Positions 1 through 8,558 of a stretch of DNA of 64,000 bases are shown one piece after another; positions within the stretch are counted from its first letter, which is position 1; the number at the start of each line of letters is the position of its first letter. The translations under genes were made by a program, and so were the position numbers. Source of the stretch: Tenacibaculum maritimum NCIMB 2154 (GTDB lineage: Bacteria; Bacteroidota; Bacteroidia; Flavobacteriales; Flavobacteriaceae); NCBI RefSeq assembly GCF_900119795.1, contig NZ_LT634361.1, forward strand, positions 1,550,001 to 1,614,000. The letters are read 5' to 3'. The notes below the pieces were generated by a model. That model had not been told where the DNA came from. It did no database searches and saw only the letters and a program-made list of their open reading frames with translations.

Positions 1-1499
1 TAAATATTGGGACAGGTCCTGGAGATGTTGAGTTAACGCCAGATAATGTTCCAGCAGGATTGACTTTAAATGCAGACGGAACAGTAACGGTAGCACCAGG
101 TACTCCTGCGGGTAGTTATGATGTAGAATACACGATTTGTGAGGTAACGAATCCGATGAATTGTAGCAGTGTAATTTCAGTAGTAAATGTATTAGGAGCG
201 CCAATTGTAGCAAATAACGATACGGATGCATCTGGATTGGATACAGTCAATGGATTTACAGGAGGCATCGCAGGAGATGTAACAGAGAACGATACGTTAA
301 ATGGTGTTTTGGTAGATGACAATGATATTTTAATAACAGTATTAAATGAGGGAGGACTGACAGGAGTTAGTATAGATGGTTCAGGAAATTTAATAGTACC
401 TTCAGGTACTCCTTCGGGAAGCTATACAGTTACGTATCAGATATGTGAGGTTTTAAACCCAGGGAATTGTGATACGGCAACGGCTTTGGTTGTTGTAGAA
501 CCAGATACAGATGGCGATGGGGTTGTAGATTCAGTAGATTTAGATGATGATAATGATGGGATTTTAGATGTTATAGAGGAGAACGGTACCCCAGGATTGG
601 ATACAGATAACGATGGTATTCCAGATACCTTAGATTTAGATAGTGATGGGGATGGTATTTTGGATATAGTGGAGAGTGGTCAAGATGCAGGGAGTTTAGA
701 TACAGATGGAGATGGCGTTTTAGATAGTACAACAGATTTAGATGGCGATGGAATTGTGGATACTGCAGATGCAGATGATACGAATCCTTCGGGAGGAGGA
801 AAGGTAAATCCAGTAGATACAGATAATGATGGTTCACCAGATTTTCAGGATATCGATGACGATGGCGATGGAGTGAATACGATTGATGAGAATCCAGATC
901 CAAATACAGATGGTAGTGTTACAGATGCACAGGATACGGATAATGATGGTATTCCAGATTATTTAGATACGGATGATGATGGTGATGGAGTGAATACGAT
1001 TGATGAGAATCCAGATCCAAATACAGATAGTATTATAACAGATGCACAGGATACGGATAATGATGGAGTTCCAGATTATTTAGATACGGATGATGATGGC
1101 GATGGAGTGAATACGATTGATGAGAATCCAGATCCAAATACAGATGGTAGTATTACAGATGCGCAAGATACGGATAATGATGGTATTCCAGATTATTTAG
1201 ATATGGATGAAACCGTTACTATCTATAATGAATTTACGCCTAATGGAGATGGTGATAATGATACTTTTTATATTGAATTTATAGAGCGTTACCCGAATAA
1301 TAATTTAGAGATTTATAATAGATGGGGTAATTTGGTTTATAGTAAGAAAGGATATGATAATACATTTAAAGGAGTTTCGAATGGACGCTTAAATATAGAT
1401 GAGAATTCTAAATTACCAGTAGGGACGTATTTTTATGTACTGGATTTAGGGGAATCAGGGAAAGAACCTTTAAAAGGATGGTTATACATTAATAGGTAG
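1..1499 (+). CDS. T9SS-exported repeat protein with gliding-type C-terminal sorting domain (5' end outside window)
   Basis: The reading frame is open from base 3 to the stop at 1497-1499, so this is the C-terminal part of a larger secreted protein. The visible part has two Ig/cadherin-like segments sharing the motif YxICE, then acidic thrombospondin type-3-like repeats (DTDNDG, DDDGDG) that normally bind calcium. Three near-identical 39-residue units are encoded at 816-1166. The last 90 or so residues (from EFTPNGDGDND to GWLYINR) match the gliding motility-associated C-terminal domain, the type B sorting signal of the type IX secretion system. A PorP/SprF gene follows 18 bp downstream, the usual partner of type B substrates. 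It probably acts at the cell surface as an adhesin; the ligand is unknown. Confidence 0.9.
   Translation, partial: NIGTGPGDVELTPDNVPAGLTLNADGTVTVAPGTPAGSYDVEYTICEVTNPMNCSSVISVVNVLGAPIVANNDTDASGLDTVNGFTGGIAGDVTENDTLNGVLVDDNDILITVLNEGGLTGVSIDGSGNLIVPSGTPSGSYTVTYQICEVLNPGNCDTATALVVVEPDTDGDGVVDSVDLDDDNDGILDVIEENGTPGLDTDNDGIPDTLDLDSDGDGILDIVESGQDAGSLDTDGDGVLDSTTDLDGDGIVDTADADDTNPSGGGKVNPVDTDNDGSPDFQDIDDDGDGVNTIDENPDPNTDGSVTDAQDTDNDGIPDYLDTDDDGDGVNTIDENPDPNTDSIITDAQDTDNDGVPDYLDTDDDGDGVNTIDENPDPNTDGSITDAQDTDNDGIPDYLDMDETVTIYNEFTPNGDGDNDTFYIEFIERYPNNNLEIYNRWGNLVYSKKGYDNTFKGVSNGRLNIDENSKLPVGTYFYVLDLGESGKEPLKGWLYINR
816..1205 (+). repeat. 117-bp tandem repeat, three copies plus a partial fourth, inside the adhesin gene
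   Basis: Units start at 816, 933 and 1050, with a partial copy at 1167. Each encodes 39 residues beginning DTDNDG and ending TDAQ. Copies two and three are nearly identical at the DNA level, so the array could expand or contract by recombination or slippage. Confidence 0.85.
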
Positions 1500-1517
1500 T
1501 ATAAATTCACAGGAAAC

Positions 1518-2468
1518 ATGAGATTAACACAAATACAAAGCAATATGAATATTTTACTACAACGCAATATTTTATTACTAGGAATATTCTTGCTATCATT
1601 TACGATATATGGTCAGCAAGACCCTCAGTACACACAGTATATGTATAATACGATGAGTGTAAACCCTGCGTATTCTGGATCGCGGGGGCATACAACAATT
1701 ACAGGTTTGGCACGTACACAATGGGTAGGATTTACAGGAGCCCCAGAAACACAAACACTAAGTTACGATACTCCACTAGGTTATAGTGGAGTAGGCTTAG
1801 GAGTTAATTTGGTAAATGATAAGATTGGTCCCGTAAATGAAACGTCATTAGATGTGAATACTTCTTACACCTTGCGTACTAGTGATGAAGGGAACTTTGC
1901 CTTTGGACTAAAACTAGGAGCTCGTTTGCTTAATATTGATTGGAGCAAAGGGAGGTACCGAGATGCAACGGATAAATTATTGAATGAAAATATCAATAAT
2001 AAGTTTTTACCTACGGTAGGAGCGGGGTTGTATTATTATACCCCAAAATGGTATGCAGGTATTTCTGTTCCAAATTTTTTACGAACGGATCATTATGACA
2101 ATGATTTAGAATCTGTAGCAGCAGAGCGTATGCATTATTTTTTAATAGCAGGATATGTTTTTGAATTAAACGATCGTATAAAGTTTAAACCTGCGGTTTT
2201 AACAAAAGTAGTATCCGGAGCACCTTTATCTTTAGATGTTTCAGCGAACTTTTTATTCCATGATCGATTCAATGCGGGTATTTCTTGGCGTTGGGATGAT
2301 TCGATCAGTGGTATTTTAGGATTTCAAGTAACGGAGGGTCTTCATATAGGATATGCTTATGATTTGACAACGAGTAATTTGCAGAATTACAATTCAGGAA
2401 CTCATGAGATTATGTTACGCTATGAGATCTTTAAGGAGGTAAGTGTACTATCACCAAGATTTTTTTAA
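1518..2468 (+). CDS. PorP/SprF family type IX secretion system membrane protein
   Basis: The 316-residue protein has an N-terminal signal peptide ending near YGQQDPQ, then the family signature QYTQYMYNTMSVNPAYSGSRG, and continues as an outer-membrane beta-barrel (alternating aromatic strands such as AGISWRWDDSISG). In Flavobacteriia, SprF-like proteins are needed for secretion and surface attachment of substrates that carry type B C-terminal domains. The gene lies between such a substrate and an OmpA-family gene, the standard three-gene module. An internal ATG at 1545 (MNILLQRN) gives a more typical signal peptide and may be the real start. Confidence 0.9.
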   Translation: MRLTQIQSNMNILLQRNILLLGIFLLSFTIYGQQDPQYTQYMYNTMSVNPAYSGSRGHTTITGLARTQWVGFTGAPETQTLSYDTPLGYSGVGLGVNLVNDKIGPVNETSLDVNTSYTLRTSDEGNFAFGLKLGARLLNIDWSKGRYRDATDKLLNENINNKFLPTVGAGLYYYTPKWYAGISVPNFLRTDHYDNDLESVAAERMHYFLIAGYVFELNDRIKFKPAVLTKVVSGAPLSLDVSANFLFHDRFNAGISWRWDDSISGILGFQVTEGLHIGYAYDLTTSNLQNYNSGTHEIMLRYEIFKEVSVLSPRFF

Positions 2469-2486
2469 CTCAAATAAGGAACAATT

Positions 2487-4421
2487 ATGAAACACTATAT
2501 ATTAATATTCGTTGCCTTATTGGTAACCACGTTTAGTTTTGGTCAGCGAAAATATGCTGCGGACCGGTATTTTAAAGAATACTCTTATAAAAAAGCCTCA
2601 GAATTATATAAGAAGTTATATGAAGGAGGAGATCGATCACAATTAGTTTTGGAACGTTTAGGAGATTGCCATTACCTTAATTCAGAAACGAATGAAGCAT
2701 CACATTGGTATGGAGAGTTATTAAGCAAGTATGCGTCCAGTGTATCTCCGGAGTATTTGTTTAAATATGCTCAAAGTTTAAAGAGTAATGGGGAGCAATC
2801 TTTATCAGATAGTTGGATGTTAAAGTTTAATGCATTACAAAAGGAAGATAGTCGTGGAGGAGAGCTATTGAGTAATAAAGATTATTTTTCAGCTTATACC
2901 AATAAGCCAGAGACTTATTTGAATGTGCATAATTTATCAAGTAATACGAAGTACTCTGACTTTGGAGGTTTTATTCAAGGAAATAAGCTTTATTATGCAT
3001 CTTCTAAGGCGGTTGGAGGCAATCCGAAGTTGTATAAATGGAATAAACAACCTTATTTGAACCTATATGAATCGTCGATGAAGCTGGATGAATTAATGGG
3101 TGATTCGAGTGATATTCTAGAGGTTGAAGAAACGGTTTCAATAAAATCACCAATAGCAACGGGATACCATGAATCAAATGCGATCTTAACCAAAGATGGT
3201 CGCACAATGTATTTTACGCGAAATAACTATGATGGAAAGCGTTTGCATAAAGATAAAAAACGAACGTCTCGTTTAAAGATTTATAAATCGGTATTAAAAG
3301 AGGGAGTTTGGAGTACTCCGGAGGAACTTCCTTTTAATAATGCGTCTTATTCCGTAGGGCATCCAGCATTAAGTGTAGATGAACAAACGTTGTATTTTGT
3401 ATCAGACATGCCTGGAGGATTAGGATCTTCAGATATTTATAAAGTATCTATAGAAGCATCAGGAGGATATGGGAAACCAGAAAATTTAGGAAGACCAGTT
3501 AATACAGAAGGTAGAGAGATGTTTCCATTTATAGGATCAGACCAAACGTTGTATTTTTCGTCAGATGGGCATTTGGGCTTAGGGTTATTGGATGTATTTG
3601 AGAGCAAGAAAGAAAATGGAGTTTATACAAAACCGGAGAATTTAGGAAGTCCAATTAATAGTAATCGGGATGATTTTTCATTTGTATTGAACCAAGGTTT
3701 AGATAAAGGATTCTTTTCCTCTAACCGTGATGGAGGAAAGGGAGATGATGATATTTATAGTTTTTTAATTTATGAATGTGTTCAAGGAATTTCTGGAGAG
3801 GTAAGAGACTTACGAACAGGAGTAGTTTTAGCAGAAGCAATGGTGAAGCTCATTGATGAATCAGGGTCGATCATAGCGAGTCAGCAAACCGATTCGAATG
3901 GAGTATATACTTTTGAACAGGTTTCGTGTAAATCGAATTATGTAGTTGTAGCAGAGCAGTCAGATTATAAATCAGCACAAGAGGCAGTGGCTACTAGTGG
4001 TAAACGATCGGGAATACAAGAAGTAGATTTAGGATTAGTTCCATTAATAGTGGAGGATCAAATAGTAATTAAACCTATTTATTTTGATTTTGACAAGTGG
4101 GATATTCGAGAGGATGCGGAGTATGAGTTAGAGCATATTGTATCAGTAATGAATAACCACCCGAATATGGTGATAAGGATAGAATCGCATACAGATAGTC
4201 GAGGGTCTAAGGGGTATAACCGAAGATTGTCAGATAGGAGAGCTAAATCAACCCGAGATTATTTAATTTCACGAGGTATTGAGGGTTCAAGAATAGCGAG
4301 TGCAATAGGATATGGCGAAGATCAATTATTAAATCATTGTGATGACGCACATAGAAATAAGTGTAGTGAAGAAGAACATCAACTAAATCGAAGATCTTAT
4401 TTTTATATAGTTAAGAAATAG
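2487..4421 (+). CDS. OmpA family protein with PD40 and carboxypeptidase-regulatory-like domains
   Basis: A 644-residue envelope protein. It has a signal peptide (cut near FSFGQ), a TPR-like helical N-terminal region, WD40-like PD40 beta-propeller repeats (LYFVSDMPGGLGSSDIY, FFSSNRDGGKGDDDIY), a short carboxypeptidase-regulatory-like domain at about residues 430-505 (GVYTFEQVSC), and a C-terminal OmpA domain that binds peptidoglycan (IESHTDSRGS, NRRLSDRRA). It is co-directional with, and 18 bp after, the PorP/SprF gene, so the two are probably co-transcribed. This architecture is common next to PorP/SprF genes and probably anchors the secreted adhesin or its porin to the cell wall; that role is inference. 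A terminator follows at 4463. Confidence 0.9.
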   Translation: MKHYILIFVALLVTTFSFGQRKYAADRYFKEYSYKKASELYKKLYEGGDRSQLVLERLGDCHYLNSETNEASHWYGELLSKYASSVSPEYLFKYAQSLKSNGEQSLSDSWMLKFNALQKEDSRGGELLSNKDYFSAYTNKPETYLNVHNLSSNTKYSDFGGFIQGNKLYYASSKAVGGNPKLYKWNKQPYLNLYESSMKLDELMGDSSDILEVEETVSIKSPIATGYHESNAILTKDGRTMYFTRNNYDGKRLHKDKKRTSRLKIYKSVLKEGVWSTPEELPFNNASYSVGHPALSVDEQTLYFVSDMPGGLGSSDIYKVSIEASGGYGKPENLGRPVNTEGREMFPFIGSDQTLYFSSDGHLGLGLLDVFESKKENGVYTKPENLGSPINSNRDDFSFVLNQGLDKGFFSSNRDGGKGDDDIYSFLIYECVQGISGEVRDLRTGVVLAEAMVKLIDESGSIIASQQTDSNGVYTFEQVSCKSNYVVVAEQSDYKSAQEAVATSGKRSGIQEVDLGLVPLIVEDQIVIKPIYFDFDKWDIREDAEYELEHIVSVMNNHPNMVIRIESHTDSRGSKGYNRRLSDRRAKSTRDYLISRGIEGSRIASAIGYGEDQLLNHCDDAHRNKCSEEEHQLNRRSYFYIVKK

Positions 4422-4462
4422 TGATTATAGTTGTTTGTTTGAGAAGCAAGTAAATAAAAAGT

Positions 4463-4496
4463 GCCTTAGAATTTTAGTGATTCTAAGGCTTTTTTG
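4463..4496 (+). terminator. Rho-independent terminator after the PorP/OmpA module
   Basis: A 10-bp stem, GCCTTAGAAT (4463-4472) with ATTCTAAGGC (4480-4489), has a 7-base loop and is followed by a run of seven T. Confidence 0.85.
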
Positions 4497-4582
4497 TTTT
4501 ATGGAGAGTACTAGGAAGTCTCGTATTGTTGGTGTAATACCAATTAAACTTTAATTTAAGTTAAATTTATTATCTTTAAGGT

Positions 4583-5077
4583 ATGGGAAGACTGACTCAA
4601 ATCCGTATTAGAGAAGATTTAGACACATTAGAATCGTACAAACAAAAAGTAACCAATTTTAAGAGTTCACAAAAGCTTAAAGTTTTGTTTTTAATTAGCT
4701 CAGGAGGTTATAAAACATTAGGTCCAATAGCTAGTATCCTTTCTATCAATTATAGTACTCTTCATAGATGGTTGAAGATATATAGAGAAAAAGGAATAGA
4801 TTATTACCTAAGTCCAGACAAACGTAATAGATCCTCAAAAATAATTACTCCTGCTATTCACAAGGAGTTACAGAATCTGTTGAACCAAGAAAGAGTTCAA
4901 TTCAATGGTTATAAAGATGTTCAAAAGTGGTTAGAAGTAAATCACGGTGTTAAGATTGAATATCAATGGCTTTGGAAATACTTAAAAACTAAATTAGGTA
5001 CTACTCTTAAAGTTCCAAGAAAAAGTAACGTTAAGAAAGATAAAGATGCTTCGGCTGAATTTTTTAAAACTTCCTGA
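4583..5077 (+). CDS. IS630-family transposase, N-terminal half (winged helix-turn-helix)
   Basis: 164 residues that hold the DNA-binding part of an IS630 transposase: a helix-turn-helix (GPIASILSINYSTLHRWL) and a second winged-helix region (KDVQKWLEVNHGVKIEYQWLWKYL). It ends at a TGA at 5075 and overlaps the catalytic half, which lies in the +1 frame, by 32 bases. The frames meet at a T6A4 run (5060-5069). Removing one T would fuse the two into a single protein of about 357 residues, close to the family's usual length. So this is either a one-base disruption or a frameshift-dependent transposase. Confidence 0.8.
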   Translation: MGRLTQIRIREDLDTLESYKQKVTNFKSSQKLKVLFLISSGGYKTLGPIASILSINYSTLHRWLKIYREKGIDYYLSPDKRNRSSKIITPAIHKELQNLLNQERVQFNGYKDVQKWLEVNHGVKIEYQWLWKYLKTKLGTTLKVPRKSNVKKDKDASAEFFKTS

Positions 5078-5654
5078 TAGGTTTAATTCGATTAGAGATA
5101 GTCTAAATAAGAATAATAGATTTGATAGCGTCAATTTATATTTTCAAGATGAATCTCGATTTGGTCTGAAGACCTTTGTAGGTAAATGTCTATCGTTAGT
5201 AGGATTAAAACCAGTAGTGTCTTACCAACATAAATTTTCTAATACTTACCTGTGGGGTAGCTATTCTCCTATAAATGGAGATAGTTTTGTGTGGGAAATT
5301 AATGGAGTAGATTCAAAAATATTTGAAGCCTATTTAGCGGCTTTTTCTCTACATAATCCTAACGAATATAAAATTGTAGTTATAGATAATGCCGCTTTTC
5401 ATTCCTCAAAAAATATTAATGTGCCTGATAATATTTTTCTCTTGAGAATACCTCCGTACACACCAGAACTTAATCCCTGTGAACAAATATGGCAATATAT
5501 CAAGTATCGTTTTAGAAATAAGTATTTTCAAAATATGACAGAATTAAAACAATGGTTATATCAAATTGTAAATCAAATGGACAATGAACTTATAAAATCA
5601 ATTGTAGCTGATTATAGATACAAAGAAATATTTATAACGCATTTTAAAGTTTAA
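5046..5654 (+). CDS. IS630-family transposase, C-terminal catalytic half (DDE domain)
   Basis: 202 residues that carry the full DDE catalytic triad of IS630 transposases: Asp in QDESRFGL, Asp in VIDNAAFHSS, and Glu in the hallmark PPYTPELNPCEQIW. The ATG at 5046 is probably not used on its own; true continuity with the upstream half is expected from about 5060. All catalytic residues being intact suggests recent activity, or recent loss if the one-base T-run difference is real. Confidence 0.82.
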   Translation: MLRLNFLKLPDRFNSIRDSLNKNNRFDSVNLYFQDESRFGLKTFVGKCLSLVGLKPVVSYQHKFSNTYLWGSYSPINGDSFVWEINGVDSKIFEAYLAAFSLHNPNEYKIVVIDNAAFHSSKNINVPDNIFLLRIPPYTPELNPCEQIWQYIKYRFRNKYFQNMTELKQWLYQIVNQMDNELIKSIVADYRYKEIFITHFKV

Positions 5655-5658
5655 ATCG

Positions 5659-6208
5659 TATAATTCATAGTTAATATAAAAAAATAATAAAATAACCTTA
5701 AAAGGAAATGTTGTTGATTTCGAATGATCAAGCTAGTAAAATGTATGATAAGGCACTAGGAATGAGTAATAAGTCTCTTCCTAATACTGGCAGCTTTCAA
5801 TAAAAATAGTTTGACTCAAATCAAGTAGTTTGTAGTATCAACATCACAGAAATCATTGGTCAGTAGGTTTGGAAACGTTAAAAACTATTGTAAACAACTT
5901 TAGAAAGCGCCAACGATTAGTAGCATAGTCTTCTATGATAAAATAAAATTTAAAGTATTATTTTTTATTTGCATGATTTATAATCAGCAGTTATTTTTTG
6001 CGGAAATCGATAGATATTATAGTGATAAATAGACCTTTTAAATAAAGAGAATAGTTAGGAATCAATTGTTAGAATATCCTGAGCTAGACAGATATCTAAG
6101 AAAAATGAGAGTATTCAAATAGCTCCATAAAATATATCTAACGAATAAATACGAATTATAATGAGTATTGTTAAATAAAATGCTAGTAATTTCGCTTAAA
6201 AAAGTATT
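5659..6208. other. Gene-free interval of about 550 bp after the IS630 element
   Basis: No open frame longer than about 31 codons was seen (the longest from an ATG starts at 5708) and no familiar protein or RNA motif. The composition is very AT-rich. It may be decayed sequence, but nothing in it identifies a former gene. Confidence 0.5.
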
Positions 6209-6601
6209 ATGGAATTTTTTGAATTTAAACATACCGTTATCTCAAGCGAAATAGATTATTTAAACCATGTAAACAATGTTGTATATTTAGAATGGGTGCA
6301 AAGGGCTGCTGATAAACATTGGAGTTTTCTAACTCGTAATGAAAAAGATTTTCCTTATATGTGGTTTATTATCCGTCATGAAATTGACTATTTACAGCAA
6401 GCTGTATTAGGAGATGTAGTAACTATAAGAACTTGGGTAGGAAAAACAGCAGGAGTAAAATCGGTAAGACATGTGCATATATTAAAAGAAGAAAAGGTAC
6501 TAGCAAAAGCAGAAACAACATTTTGTCTGTTAGATAAAAAAGGAAGACGACCGGCCAGAATAACAGAAAGTGTTTTAAATCTATTAAATCCAGTAAAATA
6601 A
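6209..6601 (+). CDS. Acyl-CoA thioesterase, 4HBT (YbgC/FadM-like) family
   Basis: 130 residues, the normal size of a single hot-dog domain. The active-site region EIDYLNHVNNVVYLEW matches the conserved Asp and HVNN motif of 4HBT thioesterases, which hydrolyse acyl-CoA or acyl-ACP thioesters in the cytoplasm. The strand VVTIRTWVGK follows as expected. The substrate cannot be told from sequence. The DEAD-box helicase gene starts 31 bp downstream with a promoter-like box in the gap, so the two may be transcribed separately. Confidence 0.88.
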   Translation: MEFFEFKHTVISSEIDYLNHVNNVVYLEWVQRAADKHWSFLTRNEKDFPYMWFIIRHEIDYLQQAVLGDVVTIRTWVGKTAGVKSVRHVHILKEEKVLAKAETTFCLLDKKGRRPARITESVLNLLNPVK

Positions 6602-6604
6602 AAT

Positions 6605-6612
6605 TACCTTTG
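6605..6612 (+). promoter_or_regulatory. Promoter -7 box (TAnnTTTG type) upstream of the DEAD-box helicase
   Basis: TACCTTTG matches the Bacteroidota -7 consensus, 20 bases before the ATG at 6633. I see no clear -33 element, and such octamers arise by chance in AT-rich DNA. Confidence 0.35.
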
Positions 6613-6632
6613 CCTGAATTATAGAAAAGATT

Positions 6633-7751
6633 ATGTCAACATTTTTAGAATTAGGAGTCCATAAAAGTTTTGTAAAAGGATTAAAAGAGTTAGGGATAAA
6701 GCACCCAACTCCAATTCAAAAAGAAACAATTCCTTTATTATTAAATGCTTCTACTGATTTTATTGGATTAGCACAAACAGGAACAGGAAAGACGGCTGCT
6801 TACGGTTTACCTGTTTTAAATAAGATTAATACTTCTAATTCCAATATACAAGCTTTAATTTTATCGCCAACAAGAGAATTGGTTCAACAAATAAAGAAAC
6901 AGTTATTTAAATTTACCAAGTATGTTGATAGTCAGATTTTTGTAGAGGGAGTTTATGGAGGAGAAAAGATAGAAAAGCAAGTTAAAAACTTAGAACGAGT
7001 AACCCATATTGTTGTTGCAACGCCTGGGAGGTTAATCGATTTAATAGAAAGAGGTGCTATTAACTTGAGAGAGATAAAAACATTGATACTTGATGAAGCA
7101 GATGAAATGTTAAGTATGGGGTTTAAGCAAGACCTCAATAGAATACTAAGATATACAAATGGAGCTCGTAATACATGGCTATTCTCAGCAACTATGCCTG
7201 AGGAAATCCAAAGAATCATAAAAACTTATATGTCTCCAAATGCTAAAAGGATAGAAGTAAATAAAAATGCATTAGTAAATGCTAATATTACACATAGGTT
7301 TGTAAAAACAACAATAAAAGAAAAGGTAGATGTTTTGATTCGTTTTTTAGAAGGCAGAGGAAGCGAACGAGGTTTGATTTTTTGTAGAACGAAAGCAGGA
7401 ACTCAAAATTTAACAAAATTATTAAAAGAAGAAGGGTTTTCTGTAGATGCTCTAGAAGGAGATATGCAGCAAAGAGAAAGAGAAAAAGTAATGCGTATGT
7501 TTAAAAATGAGAGCTTACAATTATTAGTTTCTACGGATGTGTCTGCTAGAGGGATTGATGTTCATAATTTAGCCTTTGTATTACATCATCAATTGCCAGA
7601 AAATATAGAGTATTATACACATAGAAGTGGTAGAACTGCAAGAGGTGGAAAGAGAGGTATTTCTTTGGCATTGATTCTTCCTAATGAATTAGAGCGTATT
7701 TATGAGATGCAAAAAGCCTTAGATATTGAGTTTACTGAAGTGAACATCTAA
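6633..7751 (+). CDS. DEAD/DEAH-box ATP-dependent RNA helicase
   Basis: 372 residues with all core superfamily 2 motifs: Q motif (HPTPIQKETIP, 24-34), Walker A (AQTGTGKT, 47-54), PTREL (79-83), DEAD (154-157), SAT (185-187), and the C-terminal RGID and HRSGRTAR motifs. It unwinds short RNA duplexes using ATP, typically in ribosome assembly or mRNA turnover. It ends almost straight after the second RecA domain and lacks the basic tail of RhlE- or CsdA-type enzymes, so the specific subfamily is uncertain. The next gene begins 2 bp after its stop. Confidence 0.93.
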   Translation: MSTFLELGVHKSFVKGLKELGIKHPTPIQKETIPLLLNASTDFIGLAQTGTGKTAAYGLPVLNKINTSNSNIQALILSPTRELVQQIKKQLFKFTKYVDSQIFVEGVYGGEKIEKQVKNLERVTHIVVATPGRLIDLIERGAINLREIKTLILDEADEMLSMGFKQDLNRILRYTNGARNTWLFSATMPEEIQRIIKTYMSPNAKRIEVNKNALVNANITHRFVKTTIKEKVDVLIRFLEGRGSERGLIFCRTKAGTQNLTKLLKEEGFSVDALEGDMQQREREKVMRMFKNESLQLLVSTDVSARGIDVHNLAFVLHHQLPENIEYYTHRSGRTARGGKRGISLALILPNELERIYEMQKALDIEFTEVNI

Positions 7752-7753
7752 AA

Positions 7754-8383
7754 ATGAGTGTAATTTATGCATTAGACATTTTAGGTACTTTTGCTTTTGC
7801 AATTTCGGGTGCATTAGTAGCTATAAAGAAGCAGTTTGATATATTTGGAGTAATTATCATTGCATTTGTAACCGCAGTTGGTGGAGGAATGTTGAGAGAT
7901 GTTCTAATTGATTCACATCCGATAAATTGGATTAGTGATATGAACTATATTTGGACAATACTCATAGCTGTATTTATAACTTTCCTGTTTAAGAGTAAAA
8001 TTGCTCCCTTACGAAAAACGTTCTTTTTATTTGATACCGTAGGAATTGGTGTTTTTACTCTATTAGGATTGGAGAAATGTCTTGATTTTGGATTGCACCC
8101 TTTTATTGCTTTAATCATGGGAGTTATTTCAGCAGTTTTTGGAGGGGTGATTCGAGATGTTTTAACTAGAAAAGTTCCATTAATATTTAAAAAAGAAATT
8201 TATGCTTCTGCTTGTTTTATTGGTGGAATAGTGTATTTGATACTAGAGTTTTTAAGTACGAACGCTACCATTCAATTTGTAATTTCTGCTTTAACTATCA
8301 TTTTAATTAGGGTACTTGTAGTTCGTTATGAGCTAGAGCTTCCAAGGATAAGAAAAGATGTTTTTGGAAAAAAAATGGAATAG
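7754..8383 (+). CDS. TRIC-type (UPF0126) trimeric cation channel family membrane protein
   Basis: 209 residues, mostly hydrophobic, with about seven transmembrane segments. They fall in two repeats, each carrying the family signature: VGGGMLRDVL near residues 53-62 and FGGVIRDVL near 131-139. Bacterial TRIC proteins form potassium-permeable trimeric channels in the inner membrane. It starts 2 bp after the helicase gene and is probably co-transcribed with it; no functional link is obvious. Confidence 0.9.
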   Translation: MSVIYALDILGTFAFAISGALVAIKKQFDIFGVIIIAFVTAVGGGMLRDVLIDSHPINWISDMNYIWTILIAVFITFLFKSKIAPLRKTFFLFDTVGIGVFTLLGLEKCLDFGLHPFIALIMGVISAVFGGVIRDVLTRKVPLIFKKEIYASACFIGGIVYLILEFLSTNATIQFVISALTIILIRVLVVRYELELPRIRKDVFGKKME

Positions 8384-8543
8384 ATTCTATAAAAGAACAT
8401 TTAGATGTGTTTCGGGTCTTTTTCAAATAAAATAGCAAGGATAAAAAGGCATTTCATTTTAATATTTTCAAGTTATAACTAGTGTCAAACTATTTGTTTA
8501 TGGTGTAAATTTTGTGATTAAGAATCAAATTCATAAAATTGCA

Positions 8544-8551
8544 TAAATTTG
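8544..8551 (+). promoter_or_regulatory. Promoter -7 box (TAnnTTTG type) for the LysM protein gene
   Basis: TAAATTTG lies 7 bases before the ATG at 8559 in a 175-bp gap. The short distance would give a very short leader. No clear -33 element was seen. Confidence 0.35.
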
Positions 8552-8558
8552 TTAAGTT

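Larger units (their letters stand above)
4540..5658 (+). mobile_element. IS630-family insertion sequence, about 1.12 kb
   Basis: Imperfect terminal inverted repeats lie at 4540-4557 and 5641-5658 (16 of 20 positions match when the flanking TA is included). They are bordered by TA at 4538-4539 and 5659-5660, the TA target duplication expected of IS630/Tc1-mariner elements. The right repeat overlaps the end of the transposase gene. The element sits just downstream of the terminator of the OmpA gene, so it breaks no obvious gene. Confidence 0.75.

Noticed and set aside
571..903. 110-residue frame on the minus strand within the adhesin repeats
   Set aside because: It is His/Leu/Tyr-rich, the mirror of GAT/AAT-rich repeats, and has no domain or start signal. 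The plus-strand frame explains the region.
816..1205. CRISPR-like array
   Set aside because: Units are contiguous, in frame and coding, with no spacers.
5659..6208. Decayed gene or small RNA after the IS630 element
   Set aside because: No motif, reading frame or fold was convincing; only a 31-codon frame at 5708 without recognisable features.
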